From NCBI GenBank assembly GCA_900660155.1, contig CABFPE010000198.1, positions 297,383 through 361,382 of the forward strand: 64,000 nt of DNA, in the 5' to 3' direction. This stretch comes from Hofstenia miamia (lineage: Eukaryota; Xenacoelomorpha; Acoela; Hofsteniidae). This document shows, one piece after another, positions 1-11,100 of this stretch. The notes below the pieces were generated by a model. The model saw nothing but the letters and a program-made list of their open reading frames with translations, did no database searches and was not told the DNA's origin. Position 1 is the stretch's first letter. Each line of letters starts with the position of its first letter. A program made the position numbers and the translations under genes.

Positions 1-29
1 ATATATATATATATATATATATATATATA
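1..29. repeat. (AT)n microsatellite
   Basis: Uninterrupted AT dinucleotide run at the very start of the window. It continues to the window edge, so its full length is unknown. Confidence 0.95.
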
Positions 30-1368
30 GCCAATGTAACGTATTACTGTAACATCTTACAATATTCAAATAACAAAAAACAAAACACTACAATAATATG
101 ATAGTAAATTGTAATCTTGAACCTTCATCTTTTAAATAAGGAAAGTACGCTAAGCAAAAACCAAAGAAATTCAAAAACGACATTTGTTTTCAATCACGAG
201 AATGATTACAAATTTCTTCGATTATTTGAATATTTTTTATCCAAATGAAGGAATCGCAGATTATTGAGTCCGTCTGTATTCATAGCAGACAGCAATTTGA
301 TTTTAGCTCGTTTTACGAATAAAAATAGTCTTTCTACACTACAAAAATTCCTATGAAATTATGCACAAAATGTGATCAATATTGTACACATCGCAAACAA
401 TTTATTTTTTTTTTTCAATGTATATATTTAACAGAAGTTTGATTGAAGAAAATGAAATTGTAAGCATTTTTACTTAAGTAATCAATATAACATCTTATTT
501 ACATTTTCATCAACTATTAAGATTTTCAACAATTTCATTCTGATAAATTGTTTCTCTAAACACATTGTTATCCTTAGGTAAGATATAATAATAAACGAAT
601 AAACAACTTTGTTTACTTTAGCTGATGCCAATTTAATACCTGTTTACACAATAAGTATTCCTTATGACTTAAATAATGTAAAGGAAATTATCGTGTAAAC
701 CCAAATTTTAGAATCTCTTTTGGATTTTTTGTATTTTAGTAAGAAGTCTGATTCGACGAAAGCTATTAGAACCAATGACATTGCTTGCTGTAACTATCTA
801 TTAAACGAAAACTCTTGGAATTGGCATTGCATAAAAAAAATTTCTAGTAAACAATAAAAAGCAATCAGGAACAACTTACTGTGTAAACGCACCTGATATT
901 TAGTTAATCTAATAATTGCTTCGTAAATAAAGATAAAATAATAAGGAAAACTCATCGTGTAAAACGGGGCTTTATGCAGACTGACTCTTGTTGATTTCTA
1001 CAAATTGAAATAAAACATCATAATGTAATTGCCCGCCTACTGCAGTGTTATATATTAGGTTTCAAGCATTTTGATTTTACATTCGAACTAAATTTTTGTG
1101 GTTCCAGCAGCAATAGACATTGTATGTAGTTCGATCCAATCAATTTGTTATATTTTATAACACATTGCCTATACCATTTACGAAACATGCGCCAATTTAC
1201 TTGAAATATTTAAGTTGTTATTTAGGCTTTATTTTAAAATAGTGAACTTTTAGACACATTTTTCTCTATTTTTTCCGATCCTTTTTAGTAATTGGAAATA
1301 TTTAGGACTCATTCTCATTGCACAATTTGAGGTTAAGTGAATTTTAGTGTCTCAAATGTGAACTTTAG
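30..1368. other. Probable TPRKB intron, no exon seen
   Basis: AT-rich sequence upstream of the TPRKB terminal exon. I looked for codons matching the more N-terminal CGI121 region (the Asp-Pro-Phe-Gln block) and saw none, so the earlier exons probably lie outside the window. The stretch holds the inverted-motif cluster at 642-965 and nothing else I can name. Confidence 0.5.
642..965. repeat. Cluster of four GTTTACAC-type inverted motifs
   Basis: A 22-24 bp motif beginning GTTTACACAATAAG occurs once forward (642-664) and three times in reverse complement (about 679-700, 867-888 and 942-965), with roughly 80-88% identity between copies. The facing copies could be termini of a small foldback element. 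No clear target-site duplication was found. Confidence 0.5.
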
Positions 1369-1634
1369 GTCATGGAATCAAAGAATCCCTCAAAAACTTT
1401 GGCATAGGTAATGCAACTAAGGACATTGTTGCAGTCGTTTTTGATGATCTCACTGGCGAGCAAATGAAGCTTCTTCGACAGTCAATTGATGGTGAATCGT
1501 GTGAATGGGAGGTGCTGTCTGAATGCACTGATATCAAACAGTTATCTAAATTGTATTCCTTAGAAAAGGATTCCATTTTCGGACTTGATCAAATTATTTG
1601 TAGTAGAATTGCTTTAAAATATGTTACTAGATAA
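1369..1634 (+). CDS. TPRKB: TPRKB/CGI121 (KEOPS subunit), terminal exon
   Basis: TPRKB binds the kinase TP53RK (Bud32) within the KEOPS complex, which makes the t6A modification of tRNA; that role is from family knowledge. The exon opens after a TTTAG acceptor at 1364-1368, starts in phase with two bases of a split codon, and reads about 87 residues to a TAA at 1632-1634. The residues GIKESLKNFGIG correspond to the ISEALKKFGIS block of human TPRKB, and the end (KLYSLEKDSIFGLDQIICSR) matches its C-terminal helix. Length and C-terminal position agree with the human protein, of which this is roughly the last half. The upstream exons are not in the window. TRAF7 follows on the same strand after about 550 bp. 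Confidence 0.85.
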
Positions 1635-2177
1635 AACATTTCGTTTGTTACTTTTATGTGGTATTTTCAGAACTTCTAGTTGATCTTGACATCATATAAT
1701 GCCGCACTGTACATTAGTACAATCAGCATTGTTATTGACATCAAATAACTGACGTCATAAAATCATTTGGAATGTTCACTGAAGTTCGGTATATTAGCTA
1801 GCTTACATTGTCTCGGGCTTTCTTCAATATGGAAAAAAGAAAGTTTTGGACAGAAGAAGAAATTGCGCAATTGTTACAGAAAATATTTGAAAGTTGAGTC
1901 TGTATCACTAGTAGTTCTGAAATTGGTTTTTTCATTCGAAAGTGAATCTTACTGTGATGAAAAAGGTGACAGTATGTTTATCAATTGATTGTAACAGAAA
2001 TATGTATTTGCAAACCTAACTATTGAATTCAGTGTTGCAAACACATGCAAGTAGTCTCAAACATTGACCATCTGCAAGCAACGTTATGCAGGTTAAATTC
2101 TTTAGTGGCAAATAAGTCAATTTCAAATTGAGTGTTTTCTCATTAAAATTTTTTTAAAATTTTTTTAAAATTTTTAG
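1635..2177. other. Short TPRKB-TRAF7 intergenic stretch
   Basis: No AATAAA polyadenylation signal was noticed directly after the TPRKB stop codon. The stretch contains acceptor-like ATTTTCAG near 1663-1670, a small unexplained ORF (1829-1986), and ends in a pyrimidine-poor but AG-terminated acceptor, TTTTTAG, at 2171-2177, five bases before the TRAF7 ATG. Confidence 0.5.
1829..1986 (+). pseudogene. Short basic/acidic ORF remnant, possibly a transposase N-terminus
   Basis: ATG at 1829 opens a 22-codon ORF (MEKRKFWTEEEIAQLLQKIF, then ES and stop). After a frame change the next frame continues with Ser/Glu-rich codons to about 1986. A short basic start, a T/D-E-E-I motif and a following acidic-serine stretch are seen at the N-termini of piggyBac-type transposases, but this is far too short to assign. 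It could also be a chance ORF. Confidence 0.2.
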
Positions 2178-2182
2178 TTCGA

Positions 2183-2309
2183 ATGGTGAGCACAGCTGTT
2201 AGCGATGGCAATTTGAATGATAAACCCTGCCATCTTGAAGACTTGTTGGGACGGTCTCAGTTTCGACCGATTCGCAATTACTCTTCGGAGGATGGTAATC
2301 TACCACAAG
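2183..2309 (+). CDS. TRAF7: TRAF7 coding exon 1 (N-terminal tail)
   Basis: ATG at 2183 starts 42 codons ([20 protein letters not shown]...) plus one base, ending at a GTTTGT donor (2310). A TTTTTAG acceptor lies at 2171-2177, only five bases before the ATG, so the exon probably begins at 2178 and is joined to an upstream 5' UTR exon or a spliced leader. The residues do not align closely with the human N-terminus, which is poorly conserved and longer. Confidence 0.8.
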
Positions 2310-5131
2310 GTTTGTCACTTTTCAAATGTATTTTGTGAAGCCTAAAAGACTATACATTTAAGGCTTTTATTTTAGTCAATGGTTGCAACAACAGTTCAGA
2401 TGATGAATTATCCAATGGTACATTATTGAGCTCATTAAACATGAATGCTCCACGTCATCAAAGTCCTTCCAATGTCTCTGTGCCTTCTTTCATGTCTACC
2501 ACGCCTCCTGTTGAAGAACAACAGGCGATTATTAACCAGGTATGTATAAATATATTGTTTTGTATTTGAAGGGATCTGTCACGTTTATATGTGAAAATGA
2601 ATTTAAATTTCAACAAACACATACTGAGTTATTTTTTTGACTAATTAAATCAGGAGTTTCTTAAAACTATATTAAAGACTTATCTTACATCTAAAGTTCA
2701 TGGAAATGAATATATCAGCAGTCCAACGTTTTTTCAAAGACACAACTCGCAAATAGTATATAATTTGTATAAAACATAATACTGCTAATGATTGCAACAA
2801 ATCAAATACAGGTTTTGCACTGAAAAAATGTTTACGATAAGACTTGTCAACATTTGGTGAATAAATCCCTGGTATGATCATTCTACCAGATCTAGATGAC
2901 ATTCTTTGCAACAAATTGATTTAACTGGATTTTTGGTATCGATTATACGCTTTTAGTGTGCTACCTTTTCTAGTTTTAGCATATCAGATATGCTGTAACT
3001 TCTTAATGGCCACTTGTCCTTATATTCATTATCCAAAAAGTTTTTTATAGTATATATATATATATAATTATAATTATAATTCACATTTGCCAAAATTTTG
3101 AGCCCATTGATATGGAATATAATCAAGTTCAATTAGTATGATTTACAATGTTGCATTAGTTTGAAATTATGATGTTGACTGACATATCAATCCTCTATTG
3201 CAACTGGTAGGCATTTGGTTGCTTTAGATTTAGACCATGACTATAATTTGTTTCAGAAACCCTTTAATGTATCTGGTGAAAGCAGTTTGGTCACTGCTAC
3301 TTAAATAAATAAAGCTGAGGAAAGTTAAATATTTGGCATAAGTGTAGGAGTGTAATTAGTTATTACATTTCATAAATTTTTAAAAATTCTCATTGACCCA
3401 AATTTGGAAAGTTTGACAAATATTTGTCAAATCTTTGGGAAAGTTTGCCAAATATTTGGCAAATGATTATTCCATAATTCCTTAATTAAAAATAATAATT
3501 TAAGAGCTGCGTCAATTTCAGCTAAGGAAAAATCTGCCATTGGTATATTATTTAATACATACTGCATTTTTTTCGGGTTGCCATCAGTTTGAAAATATGA
3601 GCACTAAATGTAAGACCTGTTTGCATTCTCAGTCTCAATATTTTTGTCCTTTTCATTGTCTTTACAGTTATGCTCTGGAGATTTATAGTAGGCATGCTTT
3701 TCTGCTATTGAAATTGTGTATAGTACGTATACAAATCAATAGATCTATTTTACTTTTCTAAAACAATCATTAAAAATCGATGCACATCATAAAACCATTA
3801 TTTTTTTTAATTCACTGTGTTTTGTTTTTGAAGTAAATTGGCACTTCCAACTCACTTACTTTCATATATAATTTTCTAGCAATGCATTCCTTCCAAAGTA
3901 AAATTTTAAAATAAATTTATAAATGAGGTTAGTTTATACCAATAATTTGGTATATCCTGGTGGGTTGAGTATAGTCTCAAATCCAAGCTATTGGGTTAAA
4001 GGAGTATATTGGGTTAAATCGAATTGTGCGTGTTTCGATAGACGAATGGGAACGAGTGGTGAATATGCGACTAAGCACTTGTGTATTGTGAGTTCCCTTT
4101 TTTATGCTTATTTGAACATTGATTTTAATTTCAATAAAATTTGGCATCAGCAAACCAACAGTTAAGCAAATTTCAAGTAGGTATAGGCTGAGTATAGTAA
4201 TCAAAACCTATGTTCACCTTTAAATGTAATGACACATATTTGAGCCCTCCACTGAATCTCAAAAAGATTTACAATTTTCATGGGATTTAAATGTGACACA
4301 GGCTTCTTCCCACAATTTTGTGAAGATAATTTTTAGTGCAGTAAAAAGCAAGCAAGTATGAGGATAGAACAGTTTTAAAATTGGTTTTATTCAAAGAAAA
4401 TATATGTCAGTAATTGCAATTTTGTTTAATGTTCTCTTGTGTATTAATTTATAGAGATGTAGGATTCTACTGATTGCAATCGGAACTTAGATTTTATGAC
4501 AAATTTTGCTTTTTTAATCACCTAATAATTGGCTTTTCAGGAAATTTTGGTTTTCGCTGGAGAAGTGAGCGATCAGCTGTTCTGTATGATATGTTGCAGT
4601 CTTTTTCGAGATCCAGTTATCACATCTTGCGGACACACATTCTGCCGAACTTGCGTAGGTCCGCACATTCGCTGCCCGAGGGACAAATCAAATGTTGCTG
4701 TTGTTGTCGGAAATATCGCCATCAAGGAGCAGACTGGTGAAGTTCTTATTCATTGTAAATACGGGTGTANTTTGTGTGCGGACCAATTACGTAATTAAGA
4801 TTGACACACAAGTTTGAATGCTTATCACCCCTTTAGGGCTTGAGTTAAGGCTACCTTATCGGTAGTGTGCAACGGACCTTTGATTTAAGTGAATAAATGC
4901 AATCTCTCTATCCATATCTATTGAAACAATTGCATTTTGTCCTTAATATAGAACATGCAATAAACTTTATAAGCTATTTCAAAAGCTCATTGTAAATAAA
5001 TATTTACTTTAATTCCCGCCGAACAAGATTTTATAGTAAAATTGTACATGTAATACATGCATTTTGTGGCTATTTATCAATTTCTCATACAAAAATTAGC
5101 AAAACATGAAAACCTGTAAGTACCTAATATA

Positions 5132-5164
<33 letters not shown>

Positions 5165-8100
5165 CTCATGGACTACTAATACGCGACATAGTGCTTCCAA
5201 AGCATGAATAAAATAAAGAGGCTGATTGTTCTTTTTTGAAACAAAACAAAAATGCACCAATTATAACCATATTCAACATTAAATTTACGCTTAATATCTT
5301 GAACTTTTGCCAGTTTATTTTTTCTTTCTTTTGAATAATCTTTGAAGTAACAATTTGCTAATCGTCGCAATGCTTTATCAGAATATGCAAACAACAAGTT
5401 CTCTTGCAAAAATTTGAAGGCATGTAGCAATTTGGAGAAACATTGGTTGGATAACAAAGTCTCCCACGTGAAACTAAAGTTTTAAATTCCGAATTCTTGT
5501 CTAAATTTTCTTGGAAATTTGAAGATGTCTCTAACCCTTCATTGAATGATACACACCCACAAATGAAATACAAAGCACTGTTTTCAGTTTCAGAAAGATC
5601 TCAAGCCTTTTCTAAACAAGCATCAAAGCAATCTATTTCGTAGTCACTAAGTTCTTCAGAGCAACAAGTTTCTTGATTTGAAAATGTACCAGGATCCATG
5701 TCCAGCATATCAAAAAGCTTCAGCCGCCTTAAAATTTGTTCTACCTCTATAAGGTAATTGCCACCTGATACAAAATTATCCTTCAAGAGCATCACTTTGA
5801 AAATTACCCAATAGGAATGTATCAAAAGATTTTTTCAATAGCCAGTTGGATAAATCAACCAACCCACACAAAGTAATTTAAAGGGTTCCCTAGTGCCAGT
5901 GGTTAGTTCCTTTCTGAGGATAGGATGTGGGAAAAGTTTTGGATTCATTTCTGCAAATGAATTTGCTATTGAAAGTAAAAACTTTAAGCGGCTATCATTG
6001 CTTTGTGAAATTGGAAGACGATCATCATCATTACGTCGTTTACCAGCATATATATGTTTTACATTAATGATATTCCACCTTCTTGTGACTACTTTCAAAA
6101 ATACTGTAGTGTCATGCGCATCCTTACAAAGCGACAAAGCTGATATAGTTTTTTCACAACATAAGAAACTTTTTGTTTTTCAAGTTTGAGGGAAAAAGAC
6201 AAGAAACATTTAGTTTTGAAAGCTTTAGATTAGATGATTCTTTGCGTTTATACAGGTTCATTAAATATTTCCATCTTGCGGTTACTATATCAACAGTAGT
6301 TGGATCACGGAAGTTCAATTCTTTCACTTTTTCTAAAGCACAATTATTGCTGATATTTTTTAGAAATGAGTTGGGTCATTAAGTAGATATATTCGAGGCA
6401 CTTCATTGCAAGGGAATCGATGTCTTATTCGCAGGTATAAGGCAAAGGCATGGTTTATTATGCTCAGTGAATAACGGCGACCATTAGGCCTTATAGGTAA
6501 CAGTTTTATTTCTGTTATAGAGAATTTAAGCTGTGTTGCATATTCAATGCAACTAATGTCATAAGATGCAAGATTATTCAACATTGCCTTAAACTAAGAA
6601 TCCATTGGAGGGACGAAATTTCGTACTGAATGAGCTATTGCATCAAGTTGACTATAACACCTTAGCTTTGCTCCAATTTCTAACTGGCACAGAAGTATGC
6701 TTTGTAAAAGAATGACGATATATGAATTGTAAACTGAACTAAAGAGCATTCGTCAGTATGAATAACTGAAGATAACCGCACAAACTGATTTTCTATGTAC
6801 AGACAACTCGGAACAATTCAACTTCAAATTATCCAATAACGAGTCAAATGACTTGCCTGTTTATTATACCATTTAATTAGTCATGTCTGAAGCTAATGTG
6901 TCTCTGGCAGGCCTTCAAAATTTTTCTGATGCCCAATTTGCTTCTGTGGTTGATGCATTAAAGAAAGACAGACGTCATTATCTCAGCTGCTTTGCCAAGC
7001 TGTCTTCTCTCTGTCCAGTTCGCACCAGTCTTCCAACGTCTGCTCTTCCAATGTTGTCTTATCATCCTTGTCAGACTCCCTAAACTCACCTCCGATGTCT
7101 CGTCCATGCAATTTTAAATGTTTCCTACAGTGCTTCCGCCTCACGCACCATTCCTAATCGTCCCAATCATCCTGCCCCACATTCTGCTCCTGGTGTTGCT
7201 CCCTCTCCTGTGCTGCCGCCTGCCCCTGAACAGCCAGTTCCACCGCCATCATCGCTCTCATCCATCCTTGGTACTAGTTCTTCCTGTTAACTTCCTGCTG
7301 TTCCGATTAGTTCTCTTCCTCATTCTCCTCGTAAAGTTCACATCTATGTTAGCCGTTTTACTAACTTTGTTTCTGTTTCTGATGTTGCTTATCACATCCG
7401 TATCTCCTCACTCCAATTTGATGACGTCCTTCCCATTCCAACACGTGCAGATTCTCAATTCGCCTCCTTCCCCATTGTTTGTATCAATAGTCTCATCATG
7501 TTCTCATGGATCCTGAAGTGTAATCGAATGACCTCTTGATTCCTACTATCGCCTCTCTGATGCCTTCATCCCCGCCGTCGTGATGCTTCTCGTCGTGATT
7601 GACTACCTCATCACAACTCTCGTTCTTCTTTTTTGCTCGTCAATGTTCACAGTCTTGTCTCATTAAACCACCGTCTCAGTTTTTACAGTTCTTGCAGTCT
7701 CCTGTTGACTTCATTTTCATTACTGAAACCTGGCTTGATCCGTCTGTTGTTCACAGTGTTGGCTTTTCTAACTCCGCACTTAAAGTTCTCTCCCATATGG
7801 GGGGTGTCTCACGCCGCCCTAACCTTGACATCCACCCCTCTCCTTTTATTTCTGTTGCGGCTGTGCCGTTTTTCTCAGTGATCACATTGTTTCCCTTTTC
7901 TGTGTTTACAACCCTCCTTTCAACAGTCCTTTTTGTTATTCCTCTCGCTGATTTTTCATCCATGCTTCATTACTTTCACAATCAGTCTATCACCCTCTCT
8001 CGTCAACTTGGATTTCCCACGCCTCCGCCCGTCCTCATCTGTGATGACATCAACCTTCTAATGTTTGCTGGAACACATTTCACTCTAATGATGCTTATGA

Positions 8101-11100
8101 ATCCACTGTTCTGGATCTTTTTGCTTCCTACTCTCTTGAGCAACTTGTATTTTCTCCTACTTCCTGCTCCTCCCTCCTTAAGTTGGTTATTGTGCTCTCA
8201 CCCTGATCACCTTTTTGACACCTCTAGTCCCTGTTCCGATTAAGCTGTCTGATCACTCATTTGTTCGCTTCAACCTGTCTGTCAATTCTATTATCTCATC
8301 TGCTTGTCCAACTGCACCTCAATATGTTCGATCTAACAGTGAATTGGTATTTCTAAATGCTGCTCTCTCTTCATTCCCCATTTTATTGACTCTCTCTGCT
8401 GATGACTGGTACACCTTCCTTCACTAATTTATTTCTTCCTTTGTTCCTCGTCATCAGAATAAGCTCGAATCTTTCAAACGCCGTTCCGGTCCTTCCGATT
8501 CTTCGAAACTCTCTTCTTTCACAGAAGACGTAATCACCATGAAAATCGACAAAATCTATTTGCTGTCCAGCTTCTCATCTGGATCTCTTCAAGACTCTTT
8601 TTCTTTCTTGTGTTCCCTTCATTCCAAACCTGACCTCCCCAGCATGAAATGGAACCTTCTTTCTCCTCACTTGTACCTGGAGAAAGCTGATCTTTTCAAT
8701 GCCAATGCAATTTTGCCTCGAATTACTCTGATCCTCTCTTTTTTGCCCTAGTCCACCTGCCACCTCCCCGCTGATTCGCCTATATGACATCGTCTTCAAC
8801 GCCCATGATATTTCCACCATTCTTAAGTCTTGCAAGTTGTTTGGTCCTTGCTATCCTGACAGCGTCCCATCCTTTGTAATTCATGAAACCTCCCCAACCC
8901 TTTCCTTCCATTTAAACATTTCTTCTCCTACATTTGCTCCTCTATGTGTTTTCCGCCTTGTTGGAAAGCATCTTGGATTTCTCTGCGGTTAAAATCCATT
9001 CAGCCTCCTTCCTCTCAAGTCACTTCATACCGCCCAATAGCTATTTTTCTCGGCTGTCAATCATCTTTTGAGCGCCTTGTCTTTCGTTACGTGTTCCCTA
9101 AAATTCGTCATCTCATCTCCTCTTCTGAGCATGGTAACCTTCCGGGCCGTTCTACCATCACTNCCTAAACTCTTTTCATCCATTTAAAGCATCTCTTTGA
9201 TAACTTTTGCTCCTCTATGTGTTTTCCGCCTTGTTGGAAAGCATCTTGGATTTCTCTGCGGTTAAAATCCATTCAGCCTCCTTCCTCTCAAGTCACTTCA
9301 TACCGCCCAATAGCTATTTTTCTCGGCTGTCAATCATCTTTGAGCACCATGTCTTTCGTTACGTGTGTCCTTGCGACCCTTAAAGCTAATTTCTCACTCT
9401 TTGCCCTCTTCCGCAATGTTCTCTGTAATTCGACGCCTGCTGTGAAACTCTCTTTGTTCATGTCCATTTTTCTCCCTGTTGTTAGCCTTTTCGTTCCTTG
9501 TTCCACTCTATGGAACGTTTCCAGAAGCGCGCCTTTAAATGGATCTCTACCTTGTCATACCAAGACGCTCTTCTCAAATTCTCCACTCTCCTGCTGTCGC
9601 TCTACTTCCATGCGTGTGCTGTCTTCCTGTTCAATCACTTGCTCACTCGCAAATGGCATATTGATCTCCTTGAATTCATAAAGTTCTCTAATTTATGATC
9701 CACTCATTCTGATGATGTTGTCACTTTCACTATTATTATTAGATCGTGTTCATTAAACAAATCCAATTCATCAAAAATTTCAGAATGTTTTTGAAAAGAA
9801 ACATGTCGAGAATCAACGCTGTGTGAGGTAGAAGAGATTGCATATCAGGCAATTGACCTCTCTTGAAATATTCTTTTTACATTGCTTGCTTTTCGTTTCC
9901 GATTTGACATATACTATATCACTGCAGAGTACAAACGAAGTAATGTGTTGCTTTAGAATATGCAATACCGTGTAGATCCCAAGGTTAATTTTTTACCGTT
10001 CTTGCTTTTTCACTATGTAATAGACCCTTTAAAAAATGATGTTGAACAATTCGCGTACTTTTAGAAACTCTAAACCATAACGAAAAATAATCAACACCCG
10101 CATTTTGCACAATGTTTGCTTTTTTATCTTCATATTTCACCAAAAGAGGAAATTATGGTGCGTCCCAATCTTTTTAGCCAATGCTTTAGACGCGACTGAA
10201 TTTAGATAAATCTGACAAGTGGTTTGTAAGCAAAGAAAAGCCGCCAGGGACATGTACCCGTATAAACTTTGCTTGATCACAGGAGTGAAGGCGACACTTC
10301 AAACCTTACAAGGCTTTGATGATGCCTTAACAATTATATCCAATTTTTGGTTATTATTTATTACTTTTTTATCAAGCTATATCATTTATGTATATTTGAC
10401 TTTATATATTTAGATTATCAAGTGTGGTACTCGCACACTCCATGAAGCAGAATGCGGATTTCGTCCTGTCACCTGTCCAAACAATAGCGCATGCGGCAGC
10501 ATGCTTTACTCACAGTTGAATGCACATCTAGAACAATGCAATCATGCTAAGTGTCCCAATTATCAGTTTTCCTGCACTTTCATGGGCACAGCGCAACAGT
10601 TAGACCAACACAGGTTTTACACCATCTTTTACTAAAATTGCATATTTTCCCGAAAATGCTTCTTTTACAAATGCGAGTTACATGCATGTTAAAAGCACAT
10701 GATTTCAATCGATTCGCTTTCTCAAATAGTAGCTTGTATAGTTATTTGACAAAATGTTGGCATGCTAAATTAAAAGTCAAAATTTTGGGTTTTAAAAAGA
10801 AATGAAAGTTTATCTACATTTATAAATCGTGAAACTTTTAAAAAGTTATACATTACTTTAATATCTAATCTGAAATTTACACAAATGATATATAAAAAAT
10901 ACAAGGCATTTTGCAGAAATTGCCATGTTTTTTACATTAGCTACTCTATGACTTCAAATCTAATTTTTCGGAAAATGATAGTTTTAACCAGTGGCGCCGG
11001 CAGAAAATTTTCCAGGGGGGCAGAATCATATGAATATATCAAACTGAAAATTCATAATCCGAAATTTCGCATCTAGCTTCGATTTATTTTTTCACAAATT

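Larger units (their letters stand above)
6845..9690 (+). mobile_element. CR1/Jockey-group LINE, copy 1 (decayed)
   Basis: Oriented with TRAF7. The 5' end (CTGTTTATTATACC, then ATG at 6883) recurs at 42575, which supports a real 5' region. Order: ORF1, endonuclease, linker, RT fragment, single-N join at 9163, RT C-terminus. It is broken by many stops and frame changes and is not coding-competent. A second copy of the same family lies at 19922-23720. The family has APE-type endonuclease and RT but its clade inside the CR1/Jockey group is not resolved. Confidence 0.8.

Noticed and set aside
1370-1576. Minus-strand ORF of 68 codons
   Set aside because: Shadow of the TPRKB exon on the other strand, which has clear family similarity.
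7118-7516. 132-codon hydrophobic ORF as a membrane protein
   Set aside because: It is an out-of-frame reading of the Pro/Ser-rich LINE ORF1 region.
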